From assembly GCA_964474755.1 (NCBI GenBank), contig CAYYUG010000002.1, positions 62,001 through 126,000 of the forward strand: 64,000 nucleotides of DNA, read 5' to 3'. This document shows positions 7,364 through 16,473 of this stretch, piece by piece. Position numbers and translations under genes: made by a program. This DNA is from GCA-2717185 sp964474755 (GTDB taxonomy: Bacteria; Pseudomonadota; Alphaproteobacteria; UBA8366; GCA-2717185). The first letter of the stretch is position 1. Each line of letters begins with the position of its first letter. The notes under the pieces are model-generated. The model ran no database searches. It was not told the origin of the DNA and saw only the letters and a list, made by a program, of their open reading frames with translations.

Positions 7364-8968
7364 GTGAGTGGACAAAGTTTCGATTACGTCGTTGTGGGTG
7401 CCGGCTCGGCCGGTTGTGTGCTGGCCAATCGGTTGAGCGAGAACGGTCGGAATACTGTCGCCGTAATTGAGGGCGGCGGTCATGACACCTGGATTTGGTT
7501 CCACATCCCGGTCGGTTACTTGTTCGCCATCGGTAATCCGCGCTCCGACTGGATGTACAAGACGGAAGAGGAGGCCAGCCTGAACGGCCGTAGCCTAGCC
7601 TATCCGCGTGGCAAGGTGGTCGGCGGATGCTCGGCAATCAATGCTATGATTTATATGCGCGGACAGGCGGCGGATTATGATGGCTGGCGGCAACTTGGTC
7701 TGGAAGGTTGGGGCTGGGAGGATGTGCTCCCGCTATTCAAGAAACAGGAGGACCATTTCCGCGGAGCGACTGATCTGCATGGTGCAGGTGGCGAATGGAA
7801 GGTCAACGAACCGCGCACGACTTGGGAGATCCTCGACGCGTTCGTCGGTGCTGCGGCAGAAGCGGGCATCCCGCGTACGGACGATTTCAACCGCGGTAAC
7901 AATGAAGGCTGTGGCTATTTCCACGTCAATCAGTTGAATGGGCGGCGCTGGAGTGCGGCGCGCGGTTTTCTAAAACCGATCCTATCACGACCGAACGTCA
8001 CGTTGTTGACAGAGACGCTAATGGACCGGCTGGTGCTCGCCGGCAGGCGCGTGGCTGGTGTCCGGGTTTTACAGAATGGTCAGGTAAAAGAGGTTTTCGC
8101 TAATCGCGCTGTCATTTTGAGTACCGGTGCGGTGGCAACTCCGGCTGTCCTTGAGCGCTCGGGTATCGGCGATAGCGAGCGTTTGAAAGAGTTGGGCGTC
8201 GCGCCGGTGCATCATTTGCCAGGCGTAGGCGAGAACCTACAGGATCATCTGCAGATGCGAATGATTTTTAAAGTCTCGGATGTAAAGACGATGAACTCCG
8301 AATACCAGTCGATTGCCAAGCGGGTCGGCATGGGATTGCAGTACGCATTTTATCGCCGAGGTCCACTGACGATGGCGCCTTCGCAACTTGGCGCATTTAC
8401 CCGGTCGTCGGGTAATTTCGATACGCCGAATATTCAGTATCACATCCAACCACTTTCACTGGATAAGTTCGGCGATCCGCTGCATACCTTCGATGCCTTC
8501 ACGGTTAGTGTCTGCAACTTGCGGCCGGTCAGCCGCGGTTCAATTCACGCTCGATCGATGGACCCTTTTGACGCGCCGGTCATTGCACCTAATTACCTAT
8601 CAGCGCCTGAAGATCGGCGGGTTGCGATAGACGCGATCCGTGTGTCGCGTAACATTGTCGCGCAGCCGTCTCTACAGCGTTATCAGCCGGATGAATTTCT
8701 ACCGGGGGCACATGTTGAAACTGATGATGATCTGGCCAGTGCGGCCGGCGATATCGGGACGACAATCTTTCACCCCGTTGGCACGGCCAAGATGGGAACG
8801 GAGAGCGATCCGATGGCGGTGACGGATGCGAAATTGCGAGTGCGCGGTTTGGACGGTTTGTGGATCGTCGACGCCTCCGTCATGCCAAATATCACATCCG
8901 GCAACACCAACTCGCCGACCATGATGATTGCTGAGAAAGCTGCTGGTGACATTCTGACCATCGGGTGA
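7364..8968 (+). CDS. GMC-family FAD oxidoreductase (choline dehydrogenase-like)
   Basis: Flavoprotein that oxidises alcohol groups. 534 residues from a GTG at 7364, chosen because GGGGAG lies 8 bp upstream and it gives MSGQSFDYVVVGAGSAG; an upstream TTG would add 25 residues. Domains: N-terminal FAD fold (VVVGAGSAGCVLANRL), GMC signature 1 (YPRGKVVGGCSAINAM), signature 2 region (STGAVATPAVLERSGIG), C-terminal HPVGTAKMG with catalytic His, and NTNSPTMMIAEKAA. No signal peptide. Divergent from the upstream hydratase, with 270 bp between that must hold both promoters. Substrate unknown; similarity to choline dehydrogenase does not prove choline use. Confidence 0.88.
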   Translation: MSGQSFDYVVVGAGSAGCVLANRLSENGRNTVAVIEGGGHDTWIWFHIPVGYLFAIGNPRSDWMYKTEEEASLNGRSLAYPRGKVVGGCSAINAMIYMRGQAADYDGWRQLGLEGWGWEDVLPLFKKQEDHFRGATDLHGAGGEWKVNEPRTTWEILDAFVGAAAEAGIPRTDDFNRGNNEGCGYFHVNQLNGRRWSAARGFLKPILSRPNVTLLTETLMDRLVLAGRRVAGVRVLQNGQVKEVFANRAVILSTGAVATPAVLERSGIGDSERLKELGVAPVHHLPGVGENLQDHLQMRMIFKVSDVKTMNSEYQSIAKRVGMGLQYAFYRRGPLTMAPSQLGAFTRSSGNFDTPNIQYHIQPLSLDKFGDPLHTFDAFTVSVCNLRPVSRGSIHARSMDPFDAPVIAPNYLSAPEDRRVAIDAIRVSRNIVAQPSLQRYQPDEFLPGAHVETDDDLASAAGDIGTTIFHPVGTAKMGTESDPMAVTDAKLRVRGLDGLWIVDASVMPNITSGNTNSPTMMIAEKAAGDILTIG

Positions 8969-9332
8969 AGGGAGAATAATTCCTGTCATGATGCAGGCCA
9001 TGTCCATGTTGGCGGCCTTCCAGGGACTATTTTTAAGCTGATGAATATTCTGCACGCGTTAGTGTCAAAACCAGACACAACCGGGTTCAAGCTTGCCGAT
9101 GGCTAGACTCTGGCAAACGAATGCGGAGGTCCTACTTGGGCCCTATCCAGTCATCGGTATTGGAGCGTTGTGGTGTCAGTCCAAATGGCCATACAACTCG
9201 CTATTTGGCTGCAACAACTGTGTTTTTTCATCACGCTTTAACTGCAACTTCGGTGTTCGCCATTGGTGAAGTGAAGCATCCACTAGAGCCATGGATTTGG
9301 AGTGTAGGTTACCGCTATATTTTAGTTATAGC
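8969..9332. other. Intergenic stretch between GMC oxidoreductase and a convergent gene
   Basis: About 360 bp, AT-richer than its flanks. No RNA gene, strong hairpin or credible coding frame seen. Short open frames here lack ribosome sites and protein-like composition. Confidence 0.5.
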
Positions 9333-10931
9333 CTACCGATAGGCGCCACTGTAGAACCGGATTCGATTGACGGTCTCCTGTATACCAGTTTCAAAGAATT
9401 CTAGTATTTTTTCCACAGTATCCTCTTCCGCAAGATCGCTCTCCGGCAAATTGTAGACCTGGTCACCGCAATCGACGCTGAAACGTTGCCGGAAGGTCCA
9501 AAGGAAATAAGAAATATCCGATTCACAGTTGCATAATTTTAATCCGGCCTTGGCACAGTGCTCTGGGCTGACCACGAAATCACCATTACTTTCGTTGGCT
9601 TCGTCGGGTTTCAATTTAAGTACGGCGATATCGCCGTTTGGCTCTTCGATAAACTTGATTAGAGCCTCTGCGTCACGGCCGTCGACAATCTCGGCTAAGA
9701 AACGCGTATCGGCGGTGTGGAAATCAAATACGAAATCATCGGGCAGCAGGTCGGAGGAAATCATCGCCGGATTGAGCTGGAAGGTGTGCGTACAGTAGCC
9801 CTCGTCGGTACGGAAAAACACAGCCATCGGATCGCACCCGCTGGCTGTCGGCTTGGACTGGATGAATGAGCCTAAAGATTGCTTGCTCATATTTTGCACG
9901 GAGTAGGCGACCAAGTCAGCGCTATCGATTTCGATGTGGTTTGATCCAGCTTCCCGGAAGAACGCTAGATTTTCCACCATCGCATCTTCCTCGGCATCAA
10001 TCGCGTTGATGACGACACATTCGGCACCGTTCTCGATATTTTGCTTGGCAACGGACAGGTAACTTTCACTATAGATATTTCCCGCTTGTACAAAGACCAG
10101 ATCGGCATCGAGTTGGCGGGCCGCTATGGCGGAACAGTATTGCGCGCCCGCGATACACCAGCGGTCTGGGTCCGGTGTGGCGTCGTTTTTCTCATGTTCC
10201 AGTAGCGTGTCGGGGATGCAGGTGATGCGTACATCGGCGAAGCGTTTGATAGTCCTGAAAACTGGGTGGTCCAACAGCAGTTCTTGATCTGCTTCAGCAG
10301 TGAACACGTCTATAATTACGCCACCCTCCGAGGCCAGGGCTGGGATATTACCTGGGGCTAGTAGGCTGGCGAGATCGAAGGCCAGGCATTTCTCGACGAA
10401 CTCCTCGCCCCAGACAACGAGGCTGATGAGGGTAGGCCGGCTTTCACTGCCGACGAGCGACGGTGTCAGATTACGCGCAATCGCTTTCTGTGTATCGTAG
10501 AAATCAAGTAATTCCAGATAGAACTCGCCATCGTTCGACTGTCCGGTCATGCCCAGCTTTTTTAAAAGGTCACGTGCTAGATCATGCCGCTGATGATGGA
10601 TCAGGGCGCGCGCGATAGAAATCCGGGCTTCTGGCGCTAGCAGAGCGTGCGCCAGCAGATCGTCTGGGTTTTCGATTATCGCCCGACCGGCGTAATGCTT
10701 CGCATCTTCCAGCCGTGACAGGCGCGCGCAAGCGAGCGACAGGCCGGAAAAGAGGCCAACCTCTCCGGATTGCTCGACGAAATCTATTCCATGTGCGATG
10801 AACGGGATGAGCTGTTCGAGTAGGTTGGAGGCTTCCGCATTCTGGCCGGTTGCTATGAACCGTTCTATGCCTTCAACGACGGTGGCGATTTTCGCCCGGA
10901 CGTCTTCGTCCGAATGATCGGGTCCGGTCAT
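9333..10931 (-). CDS. Uncharacterised acidic protein with TPR-like N-terminus
   Basis: 532 residues, not assigned to a named family. Residues 1-150 look alpha-helical and TPR-like (paired short helices with Ala/Leu pattern, e.g. LACARLSRLEDAKHYAGRA and IARALIHHQRHDLARDLL). After about residue 165 an alpha/beta region begins with ISLVVWGEEFVEKC, then LASLLAPGNIPAL. I associate this block with unnamed, possibly glycosyltransferase-like proteins of Rhodospirillales, but that is weak. No signal peptide or membrane segment. The protein is rich in Asp/Glu. It is transcribed alone, converging on the GMC gene. Function unknown. Confidence 0.75.
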   Translation of the reverse strand: MTGPDHSDEDVRAKIATVVEGIERFIATGQNAEASNLLEQLIPFIAHGIDFVEQSGEVGLFSGLSLACARLSRLEDAKHYAGRAIIENPDDLLAHALLAPEARISIARALIHHQRHDLARDLLKKLGMTGQSNDGEFYLELLDFYDTQKAIARNLTPSLVGSESRPTLISLVVWGEEFVEKCLAFDLASLLAPGNIPALASEGGVIIDVFTAEADQELLLDHPVFRTIKRFADVRITCIPDTLLEHEKNDATPDPDRWCIAGAQYCSAIAARQLDADLVFVQAGNIYSESYLSVAKQNIENGAECVVINAIDAEEDAMVENLAFFREAGSNHIEIDSADLVAYSVQNMSKQSLGSFIQSKPTASGCDPMAVFFRTDEGYCTHTFQLNPAMISSDLLPDDFVFDFHTADTRFLAEIVDGRDAEALIKFIEEPNGDIAVLKLKPDEANESNGDFVVSPEHCAKAGLKLCNCESDISYFLWTFRQRFSVDCGDQVYNLPESDLAEEDTVEKILEFFETGIQETVNRIRFYSGAYR

Positions 10932-11291
10932 TCATTCTCCTTGGTTGCGGTTTTGTCCCGACAACATAGTAAATTCGCACGCGTGAATACGACGTTCCAG
11001 AACGAATGTGGCGACATCGCAGTTTATACTGTTGCCACAACAATTTGCGTCATCGGTATTCGGATCACTTTATCATTCAGAGAAAGGGACACTTTTTACT
11101 CCTCAATAGTGCGATCGTGTTGTCTGCAAAGACCGGTAATGAAACAGCTTTGTGTCTGCAGATTGTTTAAATCCAACCGTAAAGCCACGTCTCGAGGACG
11201 CGGCCCCATTACTGGTGTGACGGGACCGTTTGCGCATAGATTTTGGAAAATAGAGAATGACCGTGGAGCACCGCAGCATTGTAGTTTAATC
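10932..11291. other. Intergenic stretch upstream of the uncharacterised TPR-like gene
   Basis: About 360 bp between the start of the minus-strand TPR-like gene and a small minus-strand frame downstream of the cyclase gene. It should hold the promoter of the former. A long plus-strand open frame crosses it but has no ribosome site, recognisable motif or protein-like composition, so I do not call it. Confidence 0.4.
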
Positions 11292-11444
11292 CTAGATGGA
11301 AAGCCGGTATTCATGCTGTCCGCCGTTCGTGGTGATCACGGGACCCAGACCTTTCGTCTTGAATGGGTCGTTTATGTGATAGTTCGGGTTCGACCGAAAA
11401 TCTCCAGGCACGGCACCGCACCAGCGCTCGCCGACAAACACCAT
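11292..11444 (-). CDS. Small 50-residue ORF directly behind the cyclase gene
   Basis: An ATG 8 bp downstream of the cyclase stop opens a 50-codon frame ending at TAG 11292-11294. The product starts MVFVGERWCGAVPGDF and contains NPNYHINDPF and GLGPVITTNG. Its composition looks like real protein rather than chance. No good ribosome site precedes it, so it would rely on coupling to the cyclase gene. It could equally be a fragment of a decayed gene. I do not recognise the family. Confidence 0.35.
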   Translation of the reverse strand: MVFVGERWCGAVPGDFRSNPNYHINDPFKTKGLGPVITTNGGQHEYRLSI

Positions 11445-11452
11445 ATCTGACT

Positions 11453-12193
11453 TCAATCCGCTATCGGACGGGCGAGAACTCGTGCCGGGGCGCCGTCGGC
11501 CTGGGCGATGTTGAGGGCACAGAACACGAACTCAGCGCGATGCCCTTCTAGCGTTTCGGTGTTGCAGAGGTGTTCGGCAACAATGACGCCTTCGCGGAGT
11601 AACACGTGATGGACTGGCCAGTTGAATTCATCCGGTCGCAAGGCCACTGGTAAATCCGGCGTTGGTATGTCGACGGCAAGCAGCTTACAGCGTTGCATGA
11701 CGAGCCATTCCGCGGCGGCAACGCTGAGTGAGGGATGTTCGTCATCGTATTTTGTACTTCCGACGTAGCCGCTCCAGCCGCAACTGAGGAGCAAAATATT
11801 TCCAGGTTGCAGCTTTGGTGTGCAGGCCTCAAGGTCGGCCGGTTCTATGACACCCTTCGGCCCCTTGTTGAGCCGCCAGACCACACCGGGCCCGTGCAGC
11901 CGTTCGATGGGAACATCCTCGAAGGCCGGTCCATCACAATAGAAATGCCGGGGTGAATCAACGTGAGTGCCTATATGTACTACCATCTGCATTTCGGTGA
12001 CGTTGAGCGGATGAACTGGCATCTCCATAATTTGCTCAAAACGCGGTTTCGGGAAGAATGAGACCCGCGGCATGTCGCTGCTCAACGGATGTGAAAGATC
12101 GACCCAATTGCCAGTCGGTGTGATGGTTTCTGGTGCCGGCAGGTCCATCCAGCCGCGCCAGCCAAAACCGATCTTCTGAGGCCTATCGCACAT
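11453..12193 (-). CDS. Cyclase-family metal-dependent hydrolase (kynurenine formamidase-like)
   Basis: 246 residues, cytoplasmic. The signature HIGTHVDSPRHF matches the HxGTHxDxPxH metal-binding motif shared by bacterial kynurenine formamidases (KynB), isatin hydrolases and polyketide-type 'cyclases'. WVDLSHPL is the usual first strand motif and LLLSCGWS the core strand; AVDIPTPDL and WPVHHVLL follow. The N-terminal segment GFGWRGW is typical of one subgroup. It probably opens an amide or lactone ring or N-formyl group, but the substrate is unknown. No other kynurenine-pathway gene is nearby. One of three members of this family in the window. Confidence 0.82.
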   Translation of the reverse strand: MCDRPQKIGFGWRGWMDLPAPETITPTGNWVDLSHPLSSDMPRVSFFPKPRFEQIMEMPVHPLNVTEMQMVVHIGTHVDSPRHFYCDGPAFEDVPIERLHGPGVVWRLNKGPKGVIEPADLEACTPKLQPGNILLLSCGWSGYVGSTKYDDEHPSLSVAAAEWLVMQRCKLLAVDIPTPDLPVALRPDEFNWPVHHVLLREGVIVAEHLCNTETLEGHRAEFVFCALNIAQADGAPARVLARPIAD

Positions 12194-12277
12194 ACCTTTT
12201 GTTCCGTTACGTTATTCCAATTCAAGTGCCTGCTCTACATTAACACGAACGATCAAACTGAAGGAGTTAGTGCAATC

Positions 12278-12814
12278 ATGGCATTGAATGGTTCACAGAT
12301 CATAGCCCGGGTGCTCAAGAGAATGGGCGTCGATGATTTTTTCTATATCATGGGTGAAACGGGTCTACGATCCGGCGCGCATACCCGAGCTGGTCAATAA
12401 GGCTTTCCAATTNNNNNNNNNNNNNNNNNNNNNNNNNNNNNNNNNNNNNNNNNNNNNNNNNNNNNNNNNNNNNNNNNNNNNNNNNNNNNNNNNNNNNNNN
12501 NNNNNNNNNNNNAACGGGTCTACGATCCGGCGCGCATACCCGAGCTGGTCAATAAGGCTTTCCAATTATCCATGTCCGGCAAGCCCGGCCCGGTCTATCT
12601 TGACTTTCCAGGCGACGTCTTATATCGCGAGGTAGAAGAGGAATCGGTTGCCTGGCCGGTGCCATAGACACCAGAAAGACGACCCAAGCTGCAAGCCAAC
12701 GACTAGGACGTTGCCGCGATCATAACGTTGTTAGAGAAGGTGGAGCGGCCGGTATTTATTTCCGGTAGCGGTATCCAGTGGGAAGCTGCCGAGGCTGAGT
12801 TGCAAGTTTGGTGA
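12278..12814 (+). pseudogene. Broken thiamine-diphosphate enzyme (acetolactate synthase/decarboxylase type)
   Basis: Starts with a ribosome site (AAGGAG) and MALNGSQIIARVLKRMG, FFYIMG, the normal N-terminus of ThDP enzymes such as acetolactate synthase or oxalyl-CoA decarboxylase. The frame then jumps to VYDPARIPELVNKAFQ and GKPGPVYLDFPGDV, which normally lies about 100 residues later. Stops follow at 12665 and 12704, and after RPVFISGSGIQWEAAEAELQ the frame ends at TGA 12812. The last 300 or so residues, including the ThDP-binding GDG motif, are absent. The 100-N gap inside is flanked by identical 55-bp sequence, so the gap is not the cause of the damage. Confidence 0.85.
12358..12567. repeat. 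55-bp direct duplication flanking an N-gap (assembly overlap)
   Basis: The 55 bases before the N run (12358-12412) and the 55 after it (12513-12567) are identical, starting AACGGGTCTACG and ending CTTTCCAATT. This is what a scaffolder leaves when two contigs share a k-mer-length overlap. The 100 Ns are a placeholder and the true sequence is probably a simple merge. Confidence 0.9.
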
Positions 12815-12815
12815 A

Positions 12816-13199
12816 CTAATTTTTGTAAAGCCTACCTGGATCAATTTCGATATCGGCGATTGTTTTTAGTTCGTCATCGCGTAACGCCCGAAAAAAGCAG
12901 TTCCGCCGACCTGTGTGGCAGGCTACCCCGGTCTGATTGACGAGCAACAAAAGCGTATCGCCGTCGCAATCGACCCGAAGTTCTACAAGCTTTTGCACTT
13001 GGCCAGAAGTCTCGCCTTTGCGCCACAAAGATTGGCGCGAGCGGGACCAGTAGCAGACTTGGCTGGTTTCCAGGGTTTCCGCTACCGACTCGGCATTCAT
13101 CCAAGCCATCATCAGTACTTCGCCGGTATCGTATTGCTGTGCTATAGCAGGCACGAGCCCATCTGCTGTGAAGGTAATTTCTTCGAAGATGGACGACAT
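12816..13199 (-). CDS. hisI: Phosphoribosyl-AMP cyclohydrolase
   Basis: Third step of histidine synthesis: opens the adenine ring of phosphoribosyl-AMP. 127 residues, the stand-alone HisI form without the HisE domain. Motifs: VLMMAWMN, YWSRSRQSLWRKGETSG, VDCDGDTLLLLV (Mg-binding Asp/Cys) and GVACHTGRRNCFF (zinc Cys/His). It follows metC by 10 bp and is probably co-transcribed with it. The 3' end converges on the broken ThDP-enzyme gene. Confidence 0.96.
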   Translation of the reverse strand: MSSIFEEITFTADGLVPAIAQQYDTGEVLMMAWMNAESVAETLETSQVCYWSRSRQSLWRKGETSGQVQKLVELRVDCDGDTLLLLVNQTGVACHTGRRNCFFRALRDDELKTIADIEIDPGRLYKN

Positions 13200-13209
13200 T
13201 GGGGTTCTC

Positions 13210-14376
13210 CTAGGCCTTGTTCATCCGGTCGAAGCCTGCATCCAGATCCGCAATCAAATCATCTGGGTCTTCCAGGCCAACATGGATGCGCATGCATTGG
13301 CCAGATACATTCCAATTAGTAACGGTGCGGCTTTGCTCTGGCCAGGACGGGATCAGAAGGCTTTCATAGCCGCCCCAACTGGAGCCCATACCGTGCAGTT
13401 TTAAATGATCCATCATGGCCGAGAGCTTTGACCGGTCATCTTCTTTAAGCACGAACCCAAACAGACCGCTTGCGCCGGTGAAGTCGCGTTTCCACAATTT
13501 GTGACCAGGGTCTTGGGGTAGTGCCGGATGCATCACCTGGCTGACCTCGGGCCGTGATTGCAACCATTCTGCTACCTTAATTCCGCTCTCATGATGCTGG
13601 GCCATCCTGATGCCGATGGTACGCAAGCCGCGCAGCGCTAGATAAACATCGTCCGGACCACAACACATGCCGAATAAGGCGCTCGACTGGCGGACTTTCT
13701 CATACGTAGCCTCGTTGCAGGCGATGGTGCCCATCATGACGTCTGAATGGCCGACGATGTATTTCGTGGCGGCCTGGACGGAGATGTCCACCCCTTCGGT
13801 CAGTGGCTTCCGAAAGTAACCGCCACTCCAGGTGTTGTCAGTTAAAACAATCACATCACGCGCATGTGCGGCCTCTACGATGGCAGGCAAATCCTGCACG
13901 TCGAAGGTCTGCGACCCAGGGCATTCGGTCCAAATCAGCCGTGTATTGTCGCAGATCAAGTCGGTGATGCCGGCACCGATTAGCGGGTCAAAATATTCTG
14001 TTTTAACGCCAAGGCGGGCCAACGTTCGGTCGCAAAAATTGCGCGTCGGAGTGTATGTGCTATCGGTCACCAGAATATGGTCGCCTGCCTCGACGAAGGC
14101 GCTCAGTGCCATAGTGATCGCCGATAGACCTGAAGACGCTAAAACGGTGCCGTGTGCCTGTTCTAGCGCACTCATTGCGTCCTCCAGGGCAAAGGTCGTC
14201 GGTGTCCCCGCGCGGCCGTACCGGACCCGGGCCTCAGACCGGTTAATGCGCTGTTCCAGCGTCTCGGAGAGGACCGTCGAGGCATGATAGACGGGCGGGT
14301 TGACGATGCCGTAGTTCTCGAATGGGCGGTTGCCGGCGTGGGTCACGACTGTATTGTCTTTCATTGGGCCTGCCAT
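13210..14376 (-). CDS. metC: Cystathionine beta-lyase (PLP-dependent Cys/Met metabolism enzyme)
   Basis: Cleaves cystathionine to homocysteine, pyruvate and ammonia in methionine synthesis. 388 residues, fold type I. Starts near NTVVTHAGNRPFENYGIVNPPVYHAST. The PLP-binding lysine is in AATKYIVGHSDVMMG, with ASSGLSAI and LTDNTWSGGYFRKPL upstream. The C-terminus has SSWGGYESL and the WNVSGQCMRIHVGLEDPDDL block typical of the family. Two near starts exist (14376 and 14364); the first has AAGG about 8-10 bp upstream. A direct PLP lyase of other sulfur amino acids is the main alternative. First gene of a metC-hisI pair. Confidence 0.9.
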   Translation of the reverse strand: MAGPMKDNTVVTHAGNRPFENYGIVNPPVYHASTVLSETLEQRINRSEARVRYGRAGTPTTFALEDAMSALEQAHGTVLASSGLSAITMALSAFVEAGDHILVTDSTYTPTRNFCDRTLARLGVKTEYFDPLIGAGITDLICDNTRLIWTECPGSQTFDVQDLPAIVEAAHARDVIVLTDNTWSGGYFRKPLTEGVDISVQAATKYIVGHSDVMMGTIACNEATYEKVRQSSALFGMCCGPDDVYLALRGLRTIGIRMAQHHESGIKVAEWLQSRPEVSQVMHPALPQDPGHKLWKRDFTGASGLFGFVLKEDDRSKLSAMMDHLKLHGMGSSWGGYESLLIPSWPEQSRTVTNWNVSGQCMRIHVGLEDPDDLIADLDAGFDRMNKA

Positions 14377-14468
14377 TTATTTTGCCTTGCGAAAACCTGA
14401 GGTACTGCCTTTGGTGAATTCCTCAGCGAGACCGCAGTGATTACACCCACGCATTCAAGGGAGCAAGT

Positions 14469-15593
14469 GTGAGCGATACATTCACGGAAAGCGTCGATTG
14501 CGTTGTTATTGGCGCGGGCGTCGTCGGGCTGGCGGTGGCGAGGGCACTGGCACAGGCTGGGCGCGAAGTAATTATCTTGGAAGCGGCTGATATGATTGGG
14601 ACAGAAACCAGCTCGCGTAATAGCGAAGTGATCCATGCTGGCATCTACTATCCAGTTGGCAGCCTAAAGGCGCGTTTCTGCACAGATGGTAAGAATGCTC
14701 TCTACGAATATTGTGCTGAGCATGGAGTGCCGCACAAGCGCTGCGGTAAGATCATTGTCGCAACTGACGAAAGCCAGGTGCCGGCCATGCACGAAATTAA
14801 GGAACGTGCGGCGAAATGTGGCGTGACTGACCTCGAATTTCTCACTGCTGCGGACGCCAAGGCGATGGAGCCAGAGCTGTTCTGTCATGCGGCCCTCTGG
14901 TCGCCCTCGACCGGCATTATCGACACACACACACTGATGCTGGAATTGCAAGGTGACGCAGAAGCAGCTGGTGCGATGATGGCGTTCTTAAGCCCGGTAG
15001 AAGGAGGGACGATCAACGACGATGGCATCGTGCTCGAGGTTGGTGGCGAGATGCCGATGCGGCTACGCTGCCGTGAGTTGATCAACAGCGCGGGCATCTG
15101 CGCTCCGGCACTAGCCAGCACCCTCGAGGGGATGCCTACGAATAAGGTACCGACCACCTATCTGACTAAGGGCAATTACTATGCACTAGCTGGAAAGACG
15201 CCATTTAGCCGGCTAGTCTATCCCGCGCCGACGACACAATTTTTGGGTGTCCACATTACCATCGATATTGGCGGCCAAGCCCGTTTTGGCCCGGATGTAG
15301 AGCATATCGGTGAAATCGACTACGACGTTGACCCCAGTCGCTCCGACGGGTTTTATGAAGCAGTGCGTCGGTACTGGCCGGGTCTCGAGGACAACACACT
15401 GCACCCGAGCTATTCCGGTATCCGCCCGCGCATCACTCCACCGGGGGAACCGCTCTGCGACTTCGTTATCCAAGGGTCGGGTGAGCACGGGATTAGCGGC
15501 TTAGTCAACTTGTTTGGTATCGAGTCGCCGGGGCTTACTAGTTCGATGGCAATTGCGGACCATGTGGTCGAAATGCTGGGAACGCGCAACTGA
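14469..15593 (+). CDS. FAD-dependent oxidoreductase, L-2-hydroxyglutarate oxidase type
   Basis: 374 residues, DAO superfamily. The N-terminal FAD fold reads CVVIGAGVVGLAVARAL. SSRNSEVIHAGIYYP is the segment characteristic of the LhgO/L2HGDH group, which oxidises L-2-hydroxyglutarate to 2-oxoglutarate and passes electrons to the membrane pool. The C-terminus contains YSGIRPRI, and GISGLVNLFGIESPGLTSS, also family-like. The GTG start at 14469 is preceded by AAGGGAG. Divergent from metC; a hairpin follows the stop. Related hydroxy acids remain possible substrates. Confidence 0.85.
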   Translation: MSDTFTESVDCVVIGAGVVGLAVARALAQAGREVIILEAADMIGTETSSRNSEVIHAGIYYPVGSLKARFCTDGKNALYEYCAEHGVPHKRCGKIIVATDESQVPAMHEIKERAAKCGVTDLEFLTAADAKAMEPELFCHAALWSPSTGIIDTHTLMLELQGDAEAAGAMMAFLSPVEGGTINDDGIVLEVGGEMPMRLRCRELINSAGICAPALASTLEGMPTNKVPTTYLTKGNYYALAGKTPFSRLVYPAPTTQFLGVHITIDIGGQARFGPDVEHIGEIDYDVDPSRSDGFYEAVRRYWPGLEDNTLHPSYSGIRPRITPPGEPLCDFVIQGSGEHGISGLVNLFGIESPGLTSSMAIADHVVEMLGTRN

Positions 15594-15605
15594 TGGAAAT
15601 ATCCA

Positions 15606-15646
15606 GAACCTAAAATTTGTTTTTTTAACGACACGAAATTTAGGTT
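15606..15646. terminator. Bidirectional stem-loop terminator between convergent genes
   Basis: GAACCTAAAATTT (15606-15618) pairs with GAAATTTAGGTTC (15634-15646); the loop holds a run of seven T. It sits between the LhgO-like gene stop (15593) and the GNAT gene stop (15677), a natural place for a shared terminator. Confidence 0.6.
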
Positions 15647-15676
15647 CAACTGGAAATTTTATTAACCGGATAGTTC

Positions 15677-16282
15677 CTAATCAGAACTGGCAACTGGCTT
15701 GTTTTCGTCCTCTGCACTTGATGCCATCAGCTTGAATTTCGCAAAACTCGGCAGCAAACGCGGGTTGGGAATCTTCGTGGTTTGCCGGTTGAATACTGAA
15801 AATCCTGCTTTTTGATAGGTCGGGAGAGCGGCTGGATGGTCCAAATTGCAGGTATGTATCCAAACGCGTTCTGGCTCCAAATCCCAGGCGGCATCGACCG
15901 CCCAGTCGACGATAAAACGGCCCAGTCCGCGGCCTATAAAATCATGTATTAGGCCGAGATAAGCGACTTCGACCGCTGGCATCATTCGTGCATCTAACTC
16001 AGCATAGCCTGCTGGTACGCCGCCACAATAGAGTACGTCGACGGACACATTTTTATCGTGGATAATTTCGGTCAGGACTTCGTCGCTCATCTGCCGTCGT
16101 TCGTACCACAACCATTCCTGTCCCACTGTGTTGTAAAGATAGCGATAGAAGGAAGTCGTCGGTTGGTGCGCGCGTAGCAGCATGACGGGTTGCGACAGGC
16201 TCGGCGCTCGCGCAAGGGGTCGTGCCGGTGGCGTTAGCATTTCCAGCGAGGTGACGGTAACGTCGATGAATTCTTCTGTCAT
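15677..16282 (-). CDS. GNAT-family N-acetyltransferase
   Basis: 201 residues. Likely transfers an acetyl group from acetyl-CoA to an amine. The acetyl-CoA loop is RGLGRF in LGLIHDFIGRGLG (motif A, around residues 117-130), followed by TCNLDHPAALPTYQKAGF (motif B, with the usual Asn and Tyr). A VAYLGL strand precedes. No membrane part. Its stop faces the LhgO-like gene. Substrate cannot be predicted. Confidence 0.8.
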   Translation of the reverse strand: MTEEFIDVTVTSLEMLTPPARPLARAPSLSQPVMLLRAHQPTTSFYRYLYNTVGQEWLWYERRQMSDEVLTEIIHDKNVSVDVLYCGGVPAGYAELDARMMPAVEVAYLGLIHDFIGRGLGRFIVDWAVDAAWDLEPERVWIHTCNLDHPAALPTYQKAGFSVFNRQTTKIPNPRLLPSFAKFKLMASSAEDENKPVASSD

Positions 16283-16473
16283 CCCTCGTCACTAGCTCCT
16301 CGCTTCATTCGCAACCGATTTAGCCAGCGCGACACGGCGAATATCGATCCCTCTTGTAATCGAGGGCCTCGCACAATTGAGCGATCCTGGCGCTTGCCCG
16401 CGGGTCTTCAATCCAAGGTTGGGAACGTCGAGTACACGCAGATGCTTTTCAGATCTAGCCATTTTACTGCGAC

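Noticed and set aside
10914..11450. 178-codon plus-strand frame between two minus-strand genes
   Set aside because: No ribosome site, no recognisable motif, odd composition rich in Cys/Arg/Ser, and it overlaps the start of the TPR-like gene.
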